Below, one piece after another: positions 1-6,499 of a DNA stretch of 8,612 nucleotides (position 1 is the stretch's first letter; each line of letters starts with the position of its first letter). The translations under genes were made by a program, and so were the position numbers. Below the pieces are notes generated by a model that had not been told where the DNA came from, did no database searches, and saw only the letters and a program-made list of their open reading frames with translations. The DNA comes from Ruminococcaceae bacterium UBA6353 (lineage in GTDB: Bacteria > Bacillota > Clostridia > Oscillospirales > Acutalibacteraceae). Where the stretch lies: assembly GCA_002437905.1 (NCBI GenBank), contig DJRT01000008.1:24843-33454 (forward strand), in the 5' to 3' direction.

Positions 1-82
1 AGCATCTTTTGATGGCCGCAGGCTGTCAAAAGTGCTTTTGCGTTACTCTTGACAAGAGTAACAGAACCCCGGCTGCGGCCGG
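1..82 (+). other. Putative oriT / relaxase recognition region
   Basis: This short stretch upstream of the relaxase gene is packed with inverted repeats. A 9-bp perfect repeat, GTTACTCTT / AAGAGTAAC, lies at 42-50 and 54-62 with a 3-base loop. A second stem pairs CTTTTGA (6-12) with TCAAAAG (26-32), and CAAAAG / CTTTTG (27-32, 35-40) offers a competing pairing. GGCCGCAG (14-21) in the first loop can pair with CTGCGGCC (73-80). MobV relaxases are known to nick at stem-loop origins just upstream of their own gene, so an oriT role is inferred from position and structure. The nick site is not identified, and the first hairpin could instead be the terminator of a gene lying to the left. Confidence 0.5.
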
Positions 83-105
83 AGAGTGAAAGGAAGTGAG
101 ATTTT

Positions 106-1290
106 ATGAAAAGAACAATCAGTGCCGAGGTCGGCAAAGGCTCTGTCAATCACAACAGCCGCAAGTTCAAAGCTGAAAATGTAGACGGAAGCCGCACGCA
201 CCTGAACATTGATTATTGCAATGAACGCATCCAGACGGTATATCACCAGCTTTTCGATGAAGCTCTGAAGCGGTACAACGAGAAGCAAACCCGAAGTGAC
301 CGGTGTATTCCGAATTACTATGAGAAAATCCGCTCCGGCAATCAGGAGAAGCCATTCCACGAGATCGTACTACAAATCGGAAATAAAGAAGATATGAGCG
401 CCACCGGCGAGTATTCAGAATTGGCTCGGCAGGTACTGGACGAATATTATCAGGGCTTTCAGGAGCGCAATCCCAACCTCCGGGTATTCTCGGCGCACCT
501 GCATATGGACGAGGCTACGCCCCATATCCATATTGACTTTGTGCCGTTTACCACCGGGAGTAAGCGAGGGCTTGACACCCGTGTGTCGTTGAAGCAGGCG
601 CTGGCGGCGCAGGGCTTCAAGGGCGGCACCCGTGGTGCAACGGAATGGGCGCAGTGGGTACAATCCGAAAAGGAACAACTTGCCGCCGTGATGGAGCGGT
701 ACGATATTCAGTGGGAGCAGAAAGGAACACACGAAAAACATCTCTCCGTTCTGGATTACAAGAAGCAGGAGCGAGAGAGAGAAATCGCTGCGCTGGATAC
801 CACGCTGGCCGAAAAGCAGGATGAGCTGGAAACGGTACAAAGTCGGATCGACAACTTCGATCAGGGTGTGCAGTCTATTGAAAGGCTGGAGCAGCGGATT
901 GAAACGGATACAGAGTTTCAGCTTCCCGAACCGCCCACGCTGATGACCGCCAAGACCTACAAGCAGCGGTTTGTTGACCCGTTAATCAAAAAGCTGAAAG
1001 AGGTTATCCGAGAGGTGTTCTACCACTATTATCAGGCACTGGACAGCTACCATCGGCTGAATAACACCAACGGTCGGCTGTACCGGGAGAACGAGCATCT
1101 GACCGCCACCAACGACCGGCTCAAAGGAGAAAATGAGGTTCTGCGCTCCGAACTGAAAGATTTCCGTTTTCTGCGGAAAGTCCTCGGCAGTCGGCAAATC
1201 GACAATCTGATTGCACAGGCGAAAGATATGGAGCAGCAGCGAAAGCAAACCCAGCGCACAAGGCGCAGAAATACAAATTATGAAAGGTAG
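106..1290 (+). CDS. MobV/Pre family relaxase (plasmid recombination enzyme)
   Basis: This is a DNA relaxase that would nick and covalently hold one strand at oriT to start conjugative mobilization of the element. The 394-residue protein has the MobV signatures: HNxR near the N terminus (His16-Asn17, Arg19; in the MobM paradigm this histidine is the nucleophile), and the metal-binding HxHxDExxPHxH block at about 131-142 (His131, His133, Asp135, Glu136, His140, His142). The catalytic domain ends near residue 215. The rest (about 220-375) is charged and heptad-like, consistent with coiled coil, and the C terminus is basic. ATG at 106 follows AAAGGAAG at a normal distance. The stop lies 9 bases before tnpV, so the two are probably one operon. 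Length is typical for the family and no disruption is seen. Confidence 0.93.
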   Translation: MKRTISAEVGKGSVNHNSRKFKAENVDGSRTHLNIDYCNERIQTVYHQLFDEALKRYNEKQTRSDRCIPNYYEKIRSGNQEKPFHEIVLQIGNKEDMSATGEYSELARQVLDEYYQGFQERNPNLRVFSAHLHMDEATPHIHIDFVPFTTGSKRGLDTRVSLKQALAAQGFKGGTRGATEWAQWVQSEKEQLAAVMERYDIQWEQKGTHEKHLSVLDYKKQEREREIAALDTTLAEKQDELETVQSRIDNFDQGVQSIERLEQRIETDTEFQLPEPPTLMTAKTYKQRFVDPLIKKLKEVIREVFYHYYQALDSYHRLNNTNGRLYRENEHLTATNDRLKGENEVLRSELKDFRFLRKVLGSRQIDNLIAQAKDMEQQRKQTQRTRRRNTNYER

Positions 1291-1299
1291 GAACAAACA

Positions 1300-1674
1300 A
1301 TGGCTAAGACGATTTTTGAGGAAATGGGCGGTACTTACACGCAGGTCGGGGATTATCTGCTCCCCAATTTGGAACTGCCCGAAGAAGAACAGCAGCCCAT
1401 CGGCGTGTGGGGTCAGCGTCACCGGCGCTACCTGAAGGAGCACCGTCGGACAACCTATGCGACTCTGCTCACCAGCGGCAGGCTGAACAGTTATCTTGTT
1501 GACATTGACCGGCAGGCAGAGGACCTATTCTCTCGGCTGGTAAAGCAGATGGCAAAAGCGGAAGGTGTCACAGAGGCACTGAAAGCCGCCAATCCGATGG
1601 AGTGGGTCGGCAGGATGAACAACATCCGCAATCGGGCTGCGGAAATTGTAAACACCGAAATTATCTCCGCATAA
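1300..1674 (+). CDS. tnpV: TnpV family transposon-encoded protein
   Basis: This is a 124-residue soluble, charged protein of the TnpV family, first known from Tn4451/Tn4453-type mobilizable transposons of clostridia; its molecular function is not established. Recognition rests on overall likeness: an N-terminal TYTQVGDYLLPNLELP stretch, then a WGxRHRRYLKEHR segment (about 37-49), then a helical region ending with MEWVGRMNNIRNRAAEIV. It starts at ATG 1300 behind GAAAGGTAGG, 9 bases after the relaxase stop, so co-transcription and translational linkage are likely. It is the last gene of the + strand element fragment; an 18-bp hairpin begins 8 bases past its stop. TnpV often follows relaxase genes in clostridial mobilizable elements, which supports the call. 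Confidence 0.85.
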   Translation: MAKTIFEEMGGTYTQVGDYLLPNLELPEEEQQPIGVWGQRHRRYLKEHRRTTYATLLTSGRLNSYLVDIDRQAEDLFSRLVKQMAKAEGVTEALKAANPMEWVGRMNNIRNRAAEIVNTEIISA

Positions 1675-1681
1675 TTGCAAA

Positions 1682-1724
1682 AGCACAGAGACAGGCTCCT
1701 TAATCGGGAGCCTGTCTCTGTGCT
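1682..1724 (-). terminator. 18-bp perfect hairpin, probable terminator of the acyltransferase operon
   Basis: Arms 1682-1699 and 1707-1724 are perfectly complementary over 18 bp, with a 7-base loop (1700-1706). Read on the - strand the stem runs into GCTTTTGCAATT, a partial T tract, so it would act as an intrinsic terminator for the leftward operon. On the + strand no T run follows, so termination of mob-tnpV is less certain. The loop contains the TAA stop of the DivIVA-like ORF, so the final codons of that ORF lie in the stem. Confidence 0.75.
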
Positions 1725-1915
1725 CTATATTGAGAGATTTCATTCGCAATGCGGAGCTTTTGCTCTAAATCTTCCTTTTCAAACTCCATCATACGGACGG
1801 TATGCTCCAGCTTTTGGACTGTTTCTTTTCTTTCGTATAACTGTTTTTCAAGCATTGAAATATACTCTATAACTTCCGCTGAGGAGAAACCGAACAAGGC
1901 TTTCCTAAAATGCAT
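1700..1915 (-). CDS. Short DivIVA-like coiled-coil protein, possibly truncated
   Basis: This 71-residue protein opens with RKALFGFSSAEVIEYISMLE (4-23), which resembles the N-terminal segment of DivIVA/GpsB-type proteins. It continues as a charged heptad-like helix to about residue 62, predicted coiled coil. DivIVA-family proteins bind curved or septal membrane and recruit envelope enzymes; whether this fragment does so is unknown. It starts 4 bases after the DHHW stop, with GAGGTGAG inside the end of that gene, so translation is probably coupled and the gene is likely real. It is much shorter than usual DivIVA proteins, and its last residues (AQRQAPD) come from the terminator hairpin, with the stop codon in the loop. 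That suggests its 3' end was replaced when the neighbouring element inserted. A native small protein remains possible. Confidence 0.6.
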   Translation of the reverse strand: MHFRKALFGFSSAEVIEYISMLEKQLYERKETVQKLEHTVRMMEFEKEDLEQKLRIANEISQYRAQRQAPD

Positions 1916-1919
1916 ATGC

Positions 1920-3026
1920 TCACCTCACAGTCTTGGTGATAGCCGTATCCTGTGCAAAATTCGGGATATTGTAAAGCAGCAGCACCTGCGTAATGCCGTT
2001 TTCTTCGATGTAGTCCGTTACGGAATCCTTGTAGAAACGCAGGTCGATGAGATGCGTTTCGGCGTAGTCATCAATCACAAACTGCGAAAAGCAGTTGGCG
2101 TAGGAGTCTTTCAGAATCAGCAGCTTGCCCTCTCCGCTGCCGGAAACGACAGTGGTGGACTGGTTGGAATTCAGAAATGTAGCATACTGGTCTTTTCCGC
2201 TGAGATATTTCCGCTCGTAAATGCTGTCCGTGACATAATTACCGCCGTTATAGCTCACGGTATGCGTCAGCGTTTTATAGTAAGCGGTGATGGTATCATA
2301 AGGGGCAAAGGGATAGTTGACCTTGTTATAGGTAGTACCACGGAAGTTGTCGCACAGGCTTTGGCTCTGCCAAGCGGAAAGCGGCTGAGCCGCCTTTCCC
2401 TGTGCCTGCATCCAAGCTGCATAGCAATAGTAGGCACCGAGACTCGTAAAATGATGGTCGGTCTTGTAGTAGATGTACTCGTCATTATGCTCCGATAGGA
2501 TATCGAACACATTCACGGTATCCAATCCCTGCGCCTTGGCAAAGTCCAGCAGTGCTTTTTGGTTGAGATTGGGTGCATAGGCAGGCAGCTTGTCGGAAAG
2601 GATCTGTGCCGCCGTTGGTACGAGCATTACTTGCATAGAAATACCGGCAGATTTCATCGCTGCCGACAGTTTGGCAAGGGCTTCGATGTTAGCTGCAAAT
2701 TGCTTTTGATTATAGCCGGTGAAGGCGTCGATCAGATAGCCGTCCTTGCCGAAATAAACATCGGAGATCTCGGTCTTGCCGCTGAGCCGCTCGGTAAGTG
2801 TCTTGACGGTGATCCAACCATCTCTTAAAGGAAACTGATCCGCAAGGTACTTTTCAATTTCCGTTCCCATTTTACCGCTGGGGAAATCGGTGACGGAGAT
2901 CACATTTTTCTGTGTCAGCGTCCTTTTCTCGCTTTCGGAATAGTATTTGTCCGGCGTAAGAATGCCGGAGAGAACGCCGACCGCCAAAAGCAGGCAAAAT
3001 ACAGAAGTAATGATTTTATTGCGCAT
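1920..3026 (-). CDS. DHHW family (AlgX/AlgJ-like SGNH) O-acyltransferase partner
   Basis: This is a 368-residue exported protein of the DHHW family, related to AlgJ/AlgX, which transfer or handle acetyl groups delivered by an MBOAT protein onto extracellular polysaccharide. A single N-terminal hydrophobic helix (about 5-23) would be a signal anchor, placing the domain outside the membrane. The signature TDHHFTSLGAY lies at 189-199 and KDSYA at 306-310. By analogy with AlgX, Asp190, His192 and Ser308 would form the catalytic triad; the fourth signature residue is Phe rather than Trp. ATG at 3026 follows AAGGAGG at about 9 bases, and the MBOAT gene ends 14 bases upstream. The acceptor polymer is not visible: peptidoglycan, teichoic acid or capsule are all possible. 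Confidence 0.88.
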   Translation of the reverse strand: MRNKIITSVFCLLLAVGVLSGILTPDKYYSESEKRTLTQKNVISVTDFPSGKMGTEIEKYLADQFPLRDGWITVKTLTERLSGKTEISDVYFGKDGYLIDAFTGYNQKQFAANIEALAKLSAAMKSAGISMQVMLVPTAAQILSDKLPAYAPNLNQKALLDFAKAQGLDTVNVFDILSEHNDEYIYYKTDHHFTSLGAYYCYAAWMQAQGKAAQPLSAWQSQSLCDNFRGTTYNKVNYPFAPYDTITAYYKTLTHTVSYNGGNYVTDSIYERKYLSGKDQYATFLNSNQSTTVVSGSGEGKLLILKDSYANCFSQFVIDDYAETHLIDLRFYKDSVTDYIEENGITQVLLLYNIPNFAQDTAITKTVR

Positions 3027-3040
3027 TTCGGCATTCCTCC

Positions 3041-4435
3041 TTAAAAACGAAAATACAAAAACGGGTTATATGATCCGCTGATCAGATATGTTACGGCGAG
3101 TCCTACAACCGCTACAATACCGGTCACATCGGCTGTTGCCATCAGTCCTGTGCCGCATTTCTCATTCAGCCTGTGATAGACCCTTGTACCGATGGGCGTA
3201 GCGGCAATAGCACACAAAATGAGCAGCGGCAGATAGGACAGGAGCTGATAGAGCGCCGTAGAATTACAGAACGCCGCTCCGCCGAACATCGTTTTCAGAT
3301 AGGCAAAGCCCGCTCCGAAATCTTCAAAGGCGAACAGCACCCAACCGATAGCGACGCACAGCAGCGCATAAATATGTCCGACAAACGCAGGGGCTTTTTT
3401 CAGCTTATCCAGCAGGAAAAACTTTTCGATGATCAGAATTACGCCGTAAAACACGCCCCACAGCACATAGTTCCAGCTTGCTCCGTGCCAGAAGCCGGTG
3501 AGCAGCCACACGATGGCAATGTTCCGAAGCTGAATGGCAAGACCTTTTCGGTTGCCGCCCAAGGGGATATACACATAATCCCGAAACCAAGTTCCCATAG
3601 AGATATGCCAGCGCCGCCAGAATTCCGTTACGCTTTTAGAGCAATAGGGATGGTCGAAGTTTTCGAGGAAGTCGAAGCCGAACATCTTTCCCAGACCGAT
3701 CGCCATATCCGAGTAGCCGGAAAAGTCGAAATAGATCTGAAAAGCGAATGCGACGATCCCAAGCCACGCCGAAACGACGGACAATTCGCTGCTGCCGGAA
3801 ATGGTGTTCCACAGAAGCCCGATATTATTGGCAAGCAGAACTTTCTTTCCCAGTCCGCAGACGAAGCGTTTGACACCCTCACCGAATTTATCAAAGGAGT
3901 GGGTGCGTTCGTCAATTTGGTCGGCAATGGTCTGATAGCGAACGATAGGTCCGGCAATGAGCTGCGGAAACAGGGATACATACGCCCCGAAGGAGATGAT
4001 GTTATTCTGTACTTTGGCGTCGCCCCGATAGACATCTATCGTGTAGCTCATCGTTTGGAAGGTATAAAAGGAAATACCGATCGGCAGAGGTAGATTCAAA
4101 AGCGGGATATTGCACCCGAAAATGCCGTTTACTGTGCCGAGGAGGAAATCTGTGTACTTAAACAGACACAGCAGACTTAAATTGACAATCACGGAAACAA
4201 GAAGTCCGATCTTTGCTTTCGGCGTTCCCCGATGCTTCTCCACCGCCCGGCCGCAGCAGTAGTCAAGGACGGTGGAGAAGATCATCAGCCCGACATATAT
4301 CGGTTCGCCCCACGCATAAAACAGCAGGCTGAACGCAAAGAGAATTGCATTTTTTACTTTCTTGGGAACGAGGAAATACACCAGCAGCACGCAAGGCAAA
4401 AACCATAGCAAAAATGTCAGACTGGAGAATACCAT
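3041..4435 (-). CDS. MBOAT family membrane O-acyltransferase (AlgI/DltB-like)
   Basis: This polytopic membrane protein of 464 residues would move an acyl group, normally acetyl, from the cytoplasm across the membrane for transfer to a surface polymer. It has about ten hydrophobic segments from residue 7 to the C terminus. AlgI-type motifs are clear: PIGISFYTFQTMSY (118-131), EFWRRWHISMGTWFRDYVYI (271-290, with His277), and LTGFWHGASWNYVLWG (312-327) carrying the presumed active-site His317. Length matches the family. ATG at 4435 follows GGAGGAAAC, which lies within the end of the lipoprotein gene, whose stop is only 3 bases upstream. It is followed by the DHHW protein, the usual extracytoplasmic partner, so the two are expected to act together. 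DltB is a less likely reading because no other dlt gene is present. Confidence 0.95.
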   Translation of the reverse strand: MVFSSLTFLLWFLPCVLLVYFLVPKKVKNAILFAFSLLFYAWGEPIYVGLMIFSTVLDYCCGRAVEKHRGTPKAKIGLLVSVIVNLSLLCLFKYTDFLLGTVNGIFGCNIPLLNLPLPIGISFYTFQTMSYTIDVYRGDAKVQNNIISFGAYVSLFPQLIAGPIVRYQTIADQIDERTHSFDKFGEGVKRFVCGLGKKVLLANNIGLLWNTISGSSELSVVSAWLGIVAFAFQIYFDFSGYSDMAIGLGKMFGFDFLENFDHPYCSKSVTEFWRRWHISMGTWFRDYVYIPLGGNRKGLAIQLRNIAIVWLLTGFWHGASWNYVLWGVFYGVILIIEKFFLLDKLKKAPAFVGHIYALLCVAIGWVLFAFEDFGAGFAYLKTMFGGAAFCNSTALYQLLSYLPLLILCAIAATPIGTRVYHRLNEKCGTGLMATADVTGIVAVVGLAVTYLISGSYNPFLYFRF

Positions 4436-4438
4436 TTT

Positions 4439-5107
4439 TTAGTTTCCTCCGAGCATAGGCATATCGCCGTTATCATCAGAAGTAATCAAACCGCCTGCAC
4501 TTCCATCATCCTCAGGAACAACAGCGGAATTCTTCGGGAGTGTTCCCAAAACGCTCTTAACTGCCTCATCAATTTTTGCGTATTCGGAAACTGCCAACTT
4601 GCTTTCGGCTTCGCTGTCTTCGCCGTCATAGCTTGCACCGGCGAGAATATACATTACATAGTTTCCGCTCTGATAGATTCGTGCGTTCAAGACCTTTGCA
4701 GTACCAAACGGATACTGACGGATATAGTCAACCATCTGTGCATAGCTTGTGTTCAATGCTTTTACCGCTTCATCGGCATATCCGTCCTTGACTTTAAGGA
4801 TGATGACCGTGTCAGGATTTACGCTGCTGACAGAATTCTGTTTTGCAACATAGCTCTCGATTTTGGAAAGATCCAGCCCAAGGGTGTTTTCCAGATAGTC
4901 CTTCTGCGCATCCGTGTCGCAGAGGTAGTTGTCCTTGCCGATGGCGTCGGCGATCTTCTGCTCGATCTCGGCAGGGGTGGCAGTAATGGTGGTATTTCCC
5001 TTACCGTTGTCATCCGTTTTTTTGTTATCTGTTGCTTTGCCGCAGGCTACGATGCCCAATGCCATAACGAGGGATAGCAGGATCAGTGCGATTTTTTTGA
5101 TTTTCAT
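4439..5107 (-). CDS. DUF4358 domain lipoprotein
   Basis: This is a 222-residue predicted lipoprotein: positive N terminus, hydrophobic core and lipobox GIVAC, with Cys22 as the lipidated residue, then an Asp/Lys/Asn/Thr-rich linker to about residue 43. The body (about 46-170) resembles DUF4358, a family of unknown function that often accompanies MBOAT and SGNH genes in gut Firmicutes. An acidic, glycine-rich tail closes the protein. It would sit on the outer face of the membrane and may assist the acyltransferase complex, an inference from context only. It is the first gene of the operon: its ATG follows AAAGGAG at about 10 bases, after a leader of roughly 75 bases from the ECF-type promoter at 5188-5223. 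MBOAT follows 3 bases after its stop. Confidence 0.85.
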   Translation of the reverse strand: MKIKKIALILLSLVMALGIVACGKATDNKKTDDNGKGNTTITATPAEIEQKIADAIGKDNYLCDTDAQKDYLENTLGLDLSKIESYVAKQNSVSSVNPDTVIILKVKDGYADEAVKALNTSYAQMVDYIRQYPFGTAKVLNARIYQSGNYVMYILAGASYDGEDSEAESKLAVSEYAKIDEAVKSVLGTLPKNSAVVPEDDGSAGGLITSDDNGDMPMLGGN

Positions 5108-5140
5108 AATAGATTAGCTCCTTTGAAGGTTATTATTGTG

Positions 5141-5188
5141 GAAGCGTTCGGCAGCGCTCGTACGCTGCGCCGCCGTTTTTTACGCTTC
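5141..5188 (-). other. Structured 5' leader of the lipoprotein-acyltransferase operon
   Basis: An outer 7-bp inverted repeat, GAAGCGT (5141-5147) with ACGCTTC (5182-5188), encloses a GC-rich inner stem: GCAGCG (5151-5156) pairs with CGCTGC (5163-5168), extendable outward with a 2-base bulge. On the - strand this lies between the predicted transcription start and the ribosome binding site, so the mRNA leader should fold stably. No known riboswitch class was recognised. A role in mRNA stability or translation is possible but unproven. Confidence 0.4.
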
Positions 5189-5223
5189 TGTATATATAAC
5201 GACCGGGAAATAAAAAATGTCGG
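5188..5223 (-). promoter_or_regulatory. ECF-type promoter of the DUF4358-MBOAT-DHHW operon
   Basis: On the - strand CCGACA (5223-5218), a 16-base spacer and CGTTATATATACAG (5201-5188) match the element before the sigma gene in both boxes and in spacing. The -35 box lies inside the second arm of the upstream operon's terminator. ECF sigma factors are known to recognise their own promoter and those of target genes, so control by the sigma factor at 5896-6390 is inferred. A weak housekeeping promoter with long spacing is an alternative reading. Confidence 0.65.
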
Positions 5224-5252
5224 AAGAATTTCAAAATTTCTTCCGACATTTT
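5214..5252 (-). terminator. Intrinsic terminator of the sigma/anti-sigma operon
   Basis: A 15-bp perfect stem (5214-5228 with 5238-5252) starts 5 bases after the putative anti-sigma stop. On the - strand the stem leads directly into T6 (5217-5212), A and TTT, a good rho-independent terminator. Its distal arm also carries the CCGACA box of the next promoter, so termination and re-initiation share the same bases. Confidence 0.85.
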
Positions 5253-5257
5253 CATAT

Positions 5258-5899
5258 TTATTTTTTCAGGGACTCATAGACGGCAAGGACTTGGGATTTA
5301 TCCGCCCCATCTGTGCCGTACAAGCAATAGTTGATTTTTCCGTTTGTCCAAACGATCTTGTAATAGGCGCACAAGTCTGTTTGTACTTCGGTCAACACGG
5401 CATTGTTTTTTGCGTCTATCGTTTCCTGCAAACGATCTTTGCCGTTCAAACCGGAGAAATCGCCCTCCTGTGCCGAAGCACGGGCAAGGTAGCTTTTCCC
5501 ATTCAGCTCAAATTGAATTTCTGCGATCTTACCGTCTATAATTGCATAGGAAGTTTCCTGCGCCCCCTCCGGAGCATCCAGCGTGACAGAAAGTGCCCTG
5601 AACGCCTCAGCATCTTCCACCTCCACAAACGGATTTCCGCCCTGCACATTGCTTTCATCGGGGTGCATCGGCGTGTTGCCGGGAAGGAATTTCGCCACGC
5701 CGATCATCACCAAGCAGAGACAGGCGGCAATGGGCAGCGCATAGCGTACAAATGGAATTGGTTTCTTTTTCGGCTCGGCAGGCTTTTCCGCCGGAGCTGC
5801 CTGCTGTGCTTTTTTCATAATGTTCTGATACATCCGCTCTTTCGCACCGGCTTCCGGCTCGATAGCGTCGATGGACTCTTTGATTTTCTTTTCACTCAC
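5258..5899 (-). CDS. Putative membrane-anchored anti-sigma factor
   Basis: This 213-residue protein is expected to hold the adjacent ECF sigma factor inactive until an envelope signal is sensed. Residues 1-50 are cytoplasmic, charged and rich in Lys, Ala and Pro, with a helical start suited to sigma binding. One membrane helix spans about 52-72. The rest (about 73-213) is outside the membrane and looks like a compact beta-rich sensory domain (YAIIDGKIAEIQFELNGKSY at about 118-137), loosely like DUF4367-type anti-sigma domains; that assignment is weak. The start is GTG, overlapping the sigma stop as GTGA, with AGGAGG about 10 bases upstream, which implies translational coupling and matched amounts. 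No zinc-finger HxxxCxxC motif of the ZAS anti-sigma family is visible. The anti-sigma role rests mainly on topology and gene order. Confidence 0.75.
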   Translation of the reverse strand: MSEKKIKESIDAIEPEAGAKERMYQNIMKKAQQAAPAEKPAEPKKKPIPFVRYALPIAACLCLVMIGVAKFLPGNTPMHPDESNVQGGNPFVEVEDAEAFRALSVTLDAPEGAQETSYAIIDGKIAEIQFELNGKSYLARASAQEGDFSGLNGKDRLQETIDAKNNAVLTEVQTDLCAYYKIVWTNGKINYCLYGTDGADKSQVLAVYESLKK

Positions 5900-6390
5900 G
5901 GCTCAAAACCTCCTATCTGCCGCCTGAGTAGTTCTCTCGCTTCCCGCAAATGATTGCGGATCGTGGAGGGCGGCTTTTTGAGCATTTCTGCGATCTCATC
6001 TGTCTTGTAGTCCATATAGTAATGCAGATAAATAACATCCTTGTATTTTGTGGGCAGTTTTTTAACGACCTCAAGGGTTTCGTCTATGGGTGCGGTATTC
6101 TCGTCCGGAATTTCGGGTGCTTCGTCAATAGGCGTGACCTGCTTTCGCCACCAGTGCTTTAATCGGTCTTTGCAGAGATTGATGGCGGTTACCGTCAGCC
6201 ACTTCTTCTCGTGCGTTTCATCATTAAAAGCGAAATCTCCTGTCAACACTTTAACGAATACATCCTCTGTGCAGTCCTCGGCTTCTGCCTGATTTTTCAT
6301 ATAGGTAAAGCAGAGCCGATACACCAACTTGTAATTCCGTTCATAGAATGCCTCGAACCATTCGCCCGTACGCTGCGAATTTTCCGGCAT
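5896..6390 (-). CDS. ECF (sigma-70 family, group 4) RNA polymerase sigma factor
   Basis: This 164-residue sigma factor would direct RNA polymerase to stress-specific promoters. Region 2 covers about residues 12-78 (YKLVYRLCFTYMKNQAEAED, then a -10-binding helix through WLTVTAINLCKDRL). A short linker follows, and region 4 covers about 107-158 (LPTKYKDVIYLHYYMDYKTD, then the helix-turn-helix EIAEMLKKPPSTIRNHLREA). Regions 1 and 3 are absent, as expected for ECF types. The frame stays open to an ATG at 6429, but that start lies upstream of the predicted -10 box. ATG at 6390 has AGGAGGAAAG at good spacing and is preferred. The gene overlaps the putative anti-sigma gene by 4 bases. Two promoters are visible upstream, one matching the element in front of the acyltransferase operon, so autoregulation is likely. 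Confidence 0.92.
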   Translation of the reverse strand: MPENSQRTGEWFEAFYERNYKLVYRLCFTYMKNQAEAEDCTEDVFVKVLTGDFAFNDETHEKKWLTVTAINLCKDRLKHWWRKQVTPIDEAPEIPDENTAPIDETLEVVKKLPTKYKDVIYLHYYMDYKTDEIAEMLKKPPSTIRNHLREARELLRRQIGGFEP

Positions 6391-6401
6391 ATTCTTTCCT
6401 C

Positions 6402-6437
6402 CTGTATGTATAACGATTGAGATCACCATTTTGTCGG
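6402..6437 (-). promoter_or_regulatory. ECF-type autoregulatory promoter of the sigma gene
   Basis: On the - strand CCGACA (6437-6432), 16 bases, then CGTTATACATACAG (6415-6402). Thirteen of the 14 downstream-box bases, the upstream box and the spacing are shared with the promoter at 5188-5223. The predicted start of transcription would give a very short leader of about 15 bases running straight into AGGAGG. Autoregulation is a known habit of ECF sigma factors; the binding itself is inferred. Confidence 0.65.
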
Positions 6438-6470
6438 GTGATTTGATGCGATATCGTTGCTTTTGTTATG

Positions 6471-6499
6471 ATTATAGCATATTGGGATAACTATTTCCA
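6471..6499 (-). promoter_or_regulatory. Possible housekeeping promoter upstream of the sigma gene
   Basis: On the - strand TGGAAA (6499-6494; 4 of 6 matches to TTGACA), a 17-base spacer and a perfect TATAAT (6476-6471). Transcription would start near 6464 and read through the ECF-type promoter into the sigma gene. This would give the basal expression an autoregulated sigma factor needs. Confidence 0.5.

Noticed and set aside
1749..2498. 249-residue open frame on the + strand
   Set aside because: It is antisense to the DHHW and DivIVA-like genes, which have good ribosome binding sites and conserved motifs.
3173..4093. 306-residue open frame on the + strand
   Set aside because: It is antisense to the clear MBOAT gene; the translation is charged, low in hydrophobic content and resembles no family.
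5123..5953. 276-residue open frame on the + strand
   Set aside because: It is antisense to the putative anti-sigma gene and crosses the terminator and promoter region; no ribosome binding site or recognisable domain.
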